14,396 bases of DNA, from contig NZ_ABZS01000013.1 in NCBI RefSeq assembly GCF_000173615.1, forward strand, positions 1 through 14,396, in the 5' to 3' direction. The position numbers and the translations under genes are program-made. The notes under the pieces are model-generated. The model made no database searches. It was not told the origin of the DNA and saw nothing but the letters and a program-made list of their open reading frames with translations. Positions within the stretch are counted from its first letter, which is position 1; every line of letters begins with the position of its first letter. This document shows, piece by piece, positions 8,934 to 13,733 of this stretch. Source of the DNA: Sulfurihydrogenibium yellowstonense SS-5 (GTDB lineage Bacteria; Aquificota; Aquificia; Aquificales; Hydrogenothermaceae).

Positions 8934-8939
8934 CACCTC
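8934..8939 (-). promoter_or_regulatory. Shine-Dalgarno GAGGTG deciding the ATG start
   Basis: On the - strand GAGGTG is followed by six bases and ATG (8927-8925). The in-frame GTG at 8936-8934 is part of this site, so it is unlikely to be the true start. Confidence 0.7.
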
Positions 8940-8950
8940 TATTTAACTTT

Positions 8951-9505
8951 TTACCAGGAGCTATCATCTCCACTGTCCCACGAATTCCAAGAATAACCAT
9001 CATCGTTGCTATCCCAAGAGTTCCAAGAATAGCCATCGTCATGGTGGTTATTGTCATAGTTATCATCCCATGAGCTACTACATGAAGAGTTTGAGCTATC
9101 AAAGCCTGTATCGTCACAGCTTGAAAAAGTATTATAAATTACATCGTTATCACATTTATTACAGTCATCGTGCCATATTAAATCATGAAGATGTTCTGCA
9201 AGTGCTGTGTCAGGTTCACGAGGATAATAGTAGTTATAGTTATTCCTGTTTAAAAGCATTCCTGCTCCGATTAATCCTAAGCCTGTAGCAGTTCCAATTA
9301 ATCCTGCTTTAGTTATATCGTTTAATGCGTTTGAATTGTTCTGTGAAGGTGTATTTTGTGGAATGTTTTGTATAGTTGGTGAAGGTTGTGGATTTTGTAA
9401 TGGCTGTAGGTTGGAAGCTACATTTCTATTAGGCTCAATAACTCCAACTTTTCTAATCATTAAAATTATAGCTATCAATGCGATTAAACCAATTATTAGC
9501 TCCAT
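8951..9505 (-). CDS. Membrane-anchored protein with Asp/Ser/Trp/Tyr repeat tail (large)
   Basis: The product is 184 residues; I do not recognise a family. The layout is: N-terminal hydrophobic segment (2-17) followed by RK; a Pro/Gln/Asn-rich linker (about 25-62); a Gly-rich second hydrophobic segment (TKAGLIGTATGLGLIGAGML, about 66-85); an NYNYYYPREP patch; then a His/Asp/Cys-rich part (HLHDLIWHDDCNKCDND, with CxxC). A Ser/Asp/Asn-rich tail ends it, with a 12-residue unit DDGYSWNSWDS(N/G) repeated twice and a final DDSSW. The positive charges after the first segment would put the tail outside if the second segment also spans the membrane. The ATG has a good ribosome site (AAGGAGAG, 9513-9520). 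The Cys/His/Asp cluster could bind metal; this is inference only. Confidence 0.78.
   Translation of the reverse strand: MELIIGLIALIAIILMIRKVGVIEPNRNVASNLQPLQNPQPSPTIQNIPQNTPSQNNSNALNDITKAGLIGTATGLGLIGAGMLLNRNNYNYYYPREPDTALAEHLHDLIWHDDCNKCDNDVIYNTFSSCDDTGFDSSNSSCSSSWDDNYDNNHHDDGYSWNSWDSNDDGYSWNSWDSGDDSSW
8954..9040 (-). repeat. 36-bp in-frame tandem repeat in the tail
   Basis: Two copies of a 36-bp unit (9005-9040 and 8969-9004) encode DDGYSWNSWDS plus N or G. A partial third unit (8954-8968) encodes DDSSW. The two full copies are not identical at the DNA level, with several silent changes (GGTTATTCTTGG against GGCTATTCTTGG, for example), so the protein sequence has been kept while the DNA drifted. 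Confidence 0.85.
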
Positions 9506-9564
9506 TTTAATCTCTCCTTACTTTTTATAAATTTAAATCGTCTTCTTAATTTTGTAAACAGTTT

Positions 9565-9592
9565 TTTATAAAAAATCTGACTTTTTAGCCAA
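9565..9592 (-). promoter_or_regulatory. Likely sigma-70-type promoter for the Ser/Asp/Trp-tail pair
   Basis: On the - strand TTGGCT (9592-9587) and TATAAA (9570-9565) are separated by 16 bp. They lie about 60 bp upstream of the ATG at 9505. Both hexamers are imperfect matches (4/6 and 5/6), so this is tentative in AT-rich DNA. Confidence 0.4.
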
Positions 9593-9612
9593 CAAAATGA
9601 GTTTACCTTTCC

Positions 9613-9691
9613 TAATCCTGAGGACTTTAGTCCGAAGGATCATCTCTTTTCAAAATTGAAGAAAATGATATTTTCGCCGGATGTAGGATTA
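9613..9691. repeat. Palindromic dispersed repeat, copy 2 (arms in swapped order)
   Basis: In the gap between the Ser/Asp/Trp pair and cas6, arm 9613-9643 (TAATCCTGAGG...CGAAGGATCAT) pairs imperfectly with 9665-9691 (ATGATATTTTCGCCGG...AGGATTA). It shares a 20-bp block with copy 1 (9618-9637 = 541-560) and the TTCGCCGG block (9673-9680 = 469-476). In copy 1 the TTCGCCGG arm comes first; here it comes second, so the ends that face inward in copy 1 face outward here. The outer 28-bp arms seen in copy 1 are not found. As it lies between two - strand genes, it may act as a terminator or processing hairpin after cas6. Confidence 0.7.
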
Positions 9692-9745
9692 CGATGTTGA
9701 TTTTCTTAAGCAGTATTTTAAAATCATCTGCCATTTTAAAATTTT

Positions 9746-10477
9746 TTATATAATTTTTATCATTCCAAAACCTTGAGAATTCTTAGCTCCAATGCCTGCA
9801 TCATAGACAGTTTCTAAAATTTCTGGCTGTATTTTTAGCTCAAATTCTCCATCAACTGCTTTTATTACAAAGTTTTTATACTTAATAATCTTTTTCTTAT
9901 ACCCTAAAGGCTTGATATCAAACTCAAAATCATTTAAATCTGTTTCTTTTATAACGCTGTATTTTTTTCTGATGTTTTCTTTAAGCAAATCCTTAAATTC
10001 AGGGTCTTCTGGGAAGAAATATTGAGTAATCTTTTTACCATCTTCTTTTTCTATAGTTTTATACACAGTTATTGGAGATAGAGTTTTAATTTTGTTTATA
10101 AAATCAAATTTTGGTTTTTGTAAAATTTCTATTGATTTGAGTGTCAGAGGTTGATTTTTAAGAAAAATTTTTTCAGATATAAGTAAAGATTTAGCAAAAG
10201 ATTTTGAGACATCTTCTGCTGCGGAAGATATAAAAATTGTTATTGGTGATTCAAAATAAGCTGTAGAGTTATTTATAGTGATTTTTTTAGAAAAGATTTT
10301 AGAAAAAGTAAAGAGTTTAAAAGGTCTGTTATGATAGAAAAACCCAACGTCGTGGAGGAATTTTCCTAATTCAGTGGGAAGATTATGATAAAGAAATCCT
10401 TGAATTATTTGATTATAATGCACAGGCAAACTTATCTGGTTATTTCCCTCAGACTCTAAAACAAGTTTTATTCGCAT
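9746..10477 (-). CDS. cas6: CRISPR-associated endoribonuclease Cas6
   Basis: Cas6 cuts the long CRISPR transcript inside each repeat to release crRNAs with an 8-nt repeat-derived 5' handle. The 243-residue length is typical. Visible family marks are the N-terminal LPVHYNQIIQGFLYHNL block (about 17-33), the central RPFKLFTFSKI block (51-61) and the C-terminal glycine-rich loop GIGAKNSQGFGM (228-239). His20, His31, His42 and His49 are candidates for the general base; the sequence alone does not say which. It lies 69 bp beyond the old end of the array and reads in the same direction as the array transcript. No other cas gene is in the window, so the partners must be elsewhere. AGAGA before the ATG is a weak ribosome site. 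Confidence 0.93.
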   Translation of the reverse strand: MRIKLVLESEGNNQISLPVHYNQIIQGFLYHNLPTELGKFLHDVGFFYHNRPFKLFTFSKIFSKKITINNSTAYFESPITIFISSAAEDVSKSFAKSLLISEKIFLKNQPLTLKSIEILQKPKFDFINKIKTLSPITVYKTIEKEDGKKITQYFFPEDPEFKDLLKENIRKKYSVIKETDLNDFEFDIKPLGYKKKIIKYKNFVIKAVDGEFELKIQPEILETVYDAGIGAKNSQGFGMIKII

Positions 10478-10508
10478 TTAATCTCTCATTATTTTTCTGC
10501 TGTTAATA

Positions 10509-10538
10509 ATTTTAAATCAGCTTTCTAATGTTTGTCAA
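10509..10538 (-). promoter_or_regulatory. Promoter of cas6
   Basis: On the - strand a perfect -35 TTGACA (10538-10533) is followed after 18 bp by TAAAAT (10514-10509, 5/6 match to TATAAT). The start site would fall near 10500, leaving a 5' leader of about 25 nt before the cas6 ATG at 10477. It lies between the last CRISPR repeat and cas6, so cas6 can be expressed independently of the array. Confidence 0.65.
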
Positions 10539-10546
10539 AGAAAAAT

Positions 10547-11234
10547 TAAATAAGTCCTCATAGGTAGGCTAATAACGAGCTGGAAGACTTGGATTATGGG
10601 ATATAGGTTATGTGTTTCAATTCCTGATAGGTAGGCTAATAACGGCAGAGCGAATCACATTTGAGCAGGTCATCAACATGTTTCAATTCCTCATAGGTAG
10701 ACTAATAACTCATACACAAACGAAGGCAAGTAGCCAAATCTATTGTTTCAATTCCTCATAGGTAGGCTACAAACTGAGTTATCCAACAGGACAGGTTTCA
10801 AGATGGTTGGTCAATTCCTAATAGGTAGGCTACAAACAGAGAGGCGTTAGAAGGTGTGGTTTATGATTATTTTAGTCAATTCCTAATAGGTAGGCTACAA
10901 ACTAGAAAGTTTTATATATGGCAATCTTTATGAGTTCGAAAGTCAATTCCTAATAGGTAGGCTACAAACAAATATCAAAGAATGCTACAACTTGCTGGTG
11001 TAATGCAAAAGTCAATTCCTAATAGGTAGGCTACAAACCTCCCGCAAGTCTTTGGCTCAACGGTTCTAATCTTTAAGTCAATTCCTAATAGGTAGGCTAC
11101 AAACTCAATAAACACTCGCATAATACAACCTCCTATAAAGGTCAATTCCTAATAGGTAGGCTACAAACCAGAATCCACCGACACACGATTTCCTGCTTGT
11201 TCAAAGGTCAATTCCTAATAGGTAGGCTACAAAC
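10547..11234 (-). CRISPR. CRISPR array, 11 repeats and 10 spacers, with two repeat types
   Basis: Repeats, left to right on +: 10547-10576 (degenerate; conserved from 10555), 10614-10643, 10680-10709, 10745-10774, 10810-10837, 10875-10902, 10942-10969, 11011-11038, 11077-11104, 11141-11168 and 11207-11234. Spacers are 35-41 bp. The degenerate end is on the left and identical repeats are on the right, so the leader is on the right and transcription is on the - strand. In that sense the old repeat begins GTTATTAG and ends ATTGAAAC (30 nt). The seven leader-side repeats are identical 28-mers beginning GTTTGTAG and ending ATTGAC. The repeat at 10745-10774 is a hybrid. The ATTGAAAC end and the adjacent Cas6 indicate a Cas6-processed type I or III system; the subtype cannot be told without effector genes. 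Confidence 0.98.
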
Positions 11235-11273
11235 CCGTTAAATTTTTAATCAAAAATAAAATCGCAAAAATCT

Positions 11274-11291
11274 TATTCAATTGCCAATGTA
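11274..11291 (+). repeat. 18-bp direct repeat in the leader, copy 1
   Basis: TATTCAATTGCCAATGTA matches 11801-11818 at 17 of 18 bases and includes the palindrome CAATTG. It overlaps the predicted transcription start of the array, about 40 bp from the first repeat, so it could be part of the leader's integration or regulatory signal. Confidence 0.7.
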
Positions 11292-11297
11292 TAAAAC

Positions 11298-11326
11298 ATT
11301 ATAACATATTTTTAAAAAATCCGCAA
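11298..11326 (-). promoter_or_regulatory. Leader promoter of the CRISPR array
   Basis: On the - strand TATAAT (11303-11298) is preceded after exactly 17 bp by TTGCGG (11326-11321), a 3/6 match to the -35 consensus. The start would be near 11290, about 55 bp before the first repeat, so the whole array would be transcribed leftward from here. Confidence 0.6.
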
Positions 11327-11741
11327 GTTGAAGTTTTTTGCAGCAAACCTCGATATACAGAAAATATATTATTATATTTTATCCTCTAACTTATCATCAA
11401 AAGCCAATCACCGAAAACACAAAACTCATAAGCCCGCTGCAAATATCACTCCTTAACTTCCCGATCTTAAAAAAATTTTAAATTAAAAATTTGTAAATTT
11501 TCAAAAATTTAAATGCTGAAAATTTCAAAATTAAAAAGCCAAATTCAACAAAAACTTAAAATTACATTTTAAAATTACATTTCAAAAAATCTCTTTCAAA
11601 CTATCACTACACAAGCTCAAATCAAACATCAAAAAATAAAACCACATTACTAATATCTTAGCTTCACTGACTATCAAGTCATCTCACCAAGCTACTAAGC
11701 AATCAAACAAAAATCACTAAGATATTGATAAACCTATCTCT

Positions 11742-11776
11742 AACGTCTCACATCTCGCGTTCCACGTTCTCACGTA
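11742..11776 (+). repeat. Degenerate short tandem repeat (CGTCTCAC-like)
   Basis: Units related to ACGTCTCAC / TCTCGCG / TTCCACG / TTCTCACG follow each other with a 7-9 bp period. It is a G-poor, C-rich patch at the right end of the gene-free stretch. Function unknown; it could be simple slippage. Confidence 0.4.
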
Positions 11777-11800
11777 AAGACAAGCTTGCGTGGGCTAACC

Positions 11801-11818
11801 TATTCAATTGCCAAGGTA
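11801..11818 (+). repeat. 18-bp direct repeat, copy 2
   Basis: TATTCAATTGCCAAGGTA is the second copy of the leader motif at 11274-11291, with one mismatch. It lies 527 bp away, near the 3' end of nuoF, with no CRISPR repeat next to it. Confidence 0.7.
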
Positions 11819-11867
11819 CAGTTAAAAAATTAAAAAGCTAAAATAAATATACAAAAAATTTTTCTAC

Positions 11868-11892
11868 CTGTCAAGCGGAAAATTAATGACAG
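11868..11892 (-). terminator. Possible weak terminator after nuoF
   Basis: CTGTCA (11868-11873) and TGACAG (11887-11892) can form a 6-bp stem with a 13-nt loop. On the - strand a short gap and a T-rich run (GTAGAAAAATTTTTTG) follow. The stem is short and the T-run is not directly adjacent, so this is tentative. Confidence 0.35.
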
Positions 11893-11930
11893 TGTGGATT
11901 TTTGAAACACTTTAAGCAGAAAAATAATAT

Positions 11931-13214
11931 CTAAAAACACACACCTGCTGGACATTGTTTGTTTATGTGTGCTATAAATTCATCTTTGAATTTTTTTAAA
12001 GCATCCATCAATGCGTTTGGTGCAGAGTATCCAAGACCGCATATAGACCCAACCGGTATGTTTCTTCCTAAGTGTTCAAGATATTGTAAATCTTTTTCTG
12101 TTGCTGTCCCTTCTTGAAATTTTTTAAGAATGTTTAAAAGTTCATAAGATCCAATTCTGCAAGGTGTACATTTTCCACAGCTTTCATGATGGAAAAATTC
12201 AGCTATTACAATCAAGCTATCTATGATACAATCATCTTCTGCAAGAACTATCGTTGTTCCTGTGCCACCAAAACCTTTTGGAGAGTAGTCCATTGGAATG
12301 TCAAGGTCTCTTTCAGAGTATAAGCCAAGTGCTCCTGCAAAAACAGCTTTAAATTTCTTTCCATCTTTCATTCCACCGGCTATATCGATCAATTCTCTAA
12401 GTGTAATATCCATCGTAAGCTCATAGACACCGGGTTTGTTGACTTTTCCGCTAATAGGAAATAACTTTGGTCCATAATATCCTGCCGGTCCTATATTCAT
12501 GTAATAGCTTTCGTAAGTTACGATGATAGGAATATTTGCCAATGTTTCAACGTTATTTACTACCGTAGGTTTTCCAAAAAGTCCTTCTGAAACTGGATAA
12601 GGTGGTTTTAATCTTGGATGTCCTCTTTTCCCTTCCAAGCTTTCTATCAATGCTGTTTCTTCTCCGCAGATATATGCTCCTGCTCCTCTGTAAACGCTTA
12701 TATCAAAAGAAAAATCTGTTCCAAGTATATTTTTTCCAAGAAAACCTCTTTCTCTTGCTTCTTTTATAGCATTTTCAAGGATTTTTGCTCCTGCCGGATA
12801 TTCTCCTCTTATATAAATAAATCCTCTTTCTGCACCGATGGCATAGGCTGAAATAATCATACCTTCTATTAAAAGGTGCGGGTCTCTTTCTATGATTATT
12901 CTATCTTTAAACGTTCCTGGCTCGCTTTCGTCAGCATTACAAACTAAATATCTTGGCTTTGAATTTGATACTGCAAAACGCCATTTTCTACCTGTTGGAA
13001 ATCCTGCTCCGCCTCTTCCTCTAAGTGTGCTTTCTTCTACAAGAACGATAATATCTTCCGGTGTAAATCTATTTAAAGCTTTTTTTAGTGCAGAGTATCC
13101 GCCGGTTGTAATATACTCTTCTATATCTACAGTCCTTGGTTCTTTACATCTTCTAAGGAGTAAGTTTACACTGCTGTATGTATAAAAATTAGGTATATTT
13201 GGATAGGATTTCAT
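11931..13214 (-). CDS. nuoF: NADH-quinone oxidoreductase subunit F
   Basis: NuoF is the peripheral-arm subunit of complex I that binds NADH and FMN and holds an electron-relay 4Fe-4S cluster. The 427-residue length is normal. Seen in order: RGRGGAGFPTGRKW (65-78, FMN/NADH loop), CNADESEPGTFKDR (92-105), GAGAYICGEETALIESLEG (177-195), GHPRLKPPYP (198-207), and the cluster ligands Cys346, Cys349 and Cys352 in ESCGKCTPC plus Cys392 in SICGLG. Two more cysteines sit at the C-terminus (CPAGVC). The ATG has AGGA upstream and overlaps nuoE by 26 bp, so translation is coupled. No nuoG follows; the gene is followed by gene-free DNA and the CRISPR array. NuoEF relatives in hydrogenases or formate dehydrogenases are possible but the length and motifs favour complex I. 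Confidence 0.95.
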   Translation of the reverse strand: MKSYPNIPNFYTYSSVNLLLRRCKEPRTVDIEEYITTGGYSALKKALNRFTPEDIIVLVEESTLRGRGGAGFPTGRKWRFAVSNSKPRYLVCNADESEPGTFKDRIIIERDPHLLIEGMIISAYAIGAERGFIYIRGEYPAGAKILENAIKEARERGFLGKNILGTDFSFDISVYRGAGAYICGEETALIESLEGKRGHPRLKPPYPVSEGLFGKPTVVNNVETLANIPIIVTYESYYMNIGPAGYYGPKLFPISGKVNKPGVYELTMDITLRELIDIAGGMKDGKKFKAVFAGALGLYSERDLDIPMDYSPKGFGGTGTTIVLAEDDCIIDSLIVIAEFFHHESCGKCTPCRIGSYELLNILKKFQEGTATEKDLQYLEHLGRNIPVGSICGLGYSAPNALMDALKKFKDEFIAHINKQCPAGVCF

Positions 13215-13671
13215 TTAACTTTTCCTCTGTAATCTTTGTTCCATCGTATAAATCATCATCTATCATAAACGCCGGTGCAACGCTACATGCACCTATACAC
13301 TCAACAGTTTCTATGTAAAATCTACCGTTTTTACTTTCTTGGTTTCTTTCTTCGCCTGTTAGTTTTTCAAAAAGTTCTATAAGTTTTTTACATCCCATGA
13401 TATGGCAAGGCAGATTTTTACAAACTCTAATATGATGCCTTGCATTTCTTTTAACTCTAAACATATCATAAAAACTAACGATTCCTTCAATCTGACTTAG
13501 AGGAACTTCAAGATAGTTGGAAAGCTCTAACATATGGTCTAAGGTTATGTCTCTATACTTAGAGTATATCAAATGCAGTGCTTGTATGATAACCTGCTCT
13601 TTTGTCAAAAATTCTTTTTTATACTCTTCAATCTTATTTATAATTTCCGGTGTTAGGTATGTATATTCCAA
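13189..13671 (-). CDS. nuoE: NADH-quinone oxidoreductase subunit E
   Basis: NuoE is the thioredoxin-fold 2Fe-2S subunit that pairs with NuoF at the NADH end of complex I. The four ligands are visible: Cys84 and Cys89 (CKNLPC) and Cys125 and Cys129 (CIGAC). The N-terminal helical domain (LTPEIINKIEEY...QVIIQALHLI) and the VAPAFMIDDDLYDG stretch are typical. Length, 160 residues, is normal. The start is TTG, chosen because GAGG (13679-13682) lies 7 bp upstream and no better ATG exists. A likely promoter and palindrome lie just ahead of it, in the 34-bp gap to the glycosyltransferase gene. Confidence 0.95.
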   Translation of the reverse strand: MEYTYLTPEIINKIEEYKKEFLTKEQVIIQALHLIYSKYRDITLDHMLELSNYLEVPLSQIEGIVSFYDMFRVKRNARHHIRVCKNLPCHIMGCKKLIELFEKLTGEERNQESKNGRFYIETVECIGACSVAPAFMIDDDLYDGTKITEEKLNEILSKYT

Positions 13672-13687
13672 GCTGTTTCCTCAAAGT

Positions 13688-13708
13688 TAATAAAACACTG
13701 TTTTATTA
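13688..13708. repeat. Palindrome in the nuoE upstream gap
   Basis: TAATAAAAC (13688-13696), three bases, and GTTTTATTA (13700-13708) form a perfect 9-bp inverted repeat. It overlaps the stop of the glycosyltransferase gene and the predicted -10 and start site of nuoE. It could be an operator or a weak hairpin; it lacks the GC stem and T-run of a normal terminator. Confidence 0.6.
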
Positions 13709-13733
13709 TATCAAATTTTTCAGCTTATCATAA
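13705..13733 (-). promoter_or_regulatory. Possible nuoEF promoter
   Basis: On the - strand TATAAT (13710-13705) is preceded after 17 bp by TTATGA (13733-13728, 3/6 match). The start site would lie near 13698, inside the palindrome at 13688-13708, and about 27 bp before the nuoE TTG. The -35 box lies within the end of the upstream gene. Confidence 0.45.

Larger units (their letters stand above)
11235..11930 (-). other. CRISPR leader and long gene-free AT-rich stretch
   Basis: No credible gene is seen in these ~700 bp. The first ~100 bp next to the array behave like a CRISPR leader and carry a promoter (11298-11326). From about 11340 to 11780 the + strand has far more C than G (for example 14 C and 1 G in 11581-11640, 18 C and 5 G in 11641-11700), unlike the coding regions. 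Several AAATTT-type tracts at 11471-11525, spaced roughly 8-15 bp, may bend the DNA. A near-identical 18-bp sequence brackets the region at 11274-11291 and 11801-11818. Confidence 0.6.

Noticed and set aside
8929..9117. Thr/Met/Ile-rich - strand frame over the tandem repeat
   Set aside because: A different frame of the repeated DNA. The chosen frame has the ribosome site, the membrane anchor and the conserved repeat unit.
9070..9530. Two + strand open frames opposite the larger tail protein
   Set aside because: Antisense shadows without ribosome sites or family resemblance.
10547..10576. Treating the leftmost CRISPR unit as the leader end
   Set aside because: That repeat is degenerate in its left third, the usual sign of the old end; the perfect repeats and the AT-rich leader are on the right.
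11868..11892. A strong intrinsic terminator after nuoF
   Set aside because: The stem is only 6 bp and the T-run is several bases away, so it is listed only as a weak possibility.
11235..11930. tRNA or other known RNA gene in the gene-free stretch
   Set aside because: No cloverleaf, no TTCGA-type T-loop with matching stems and no rRNA-like sequence was seen by eye.
12618..13185. Two + strand open frames opposite nuoF
   Set aside because: Shadows of a strongly conserved gene.
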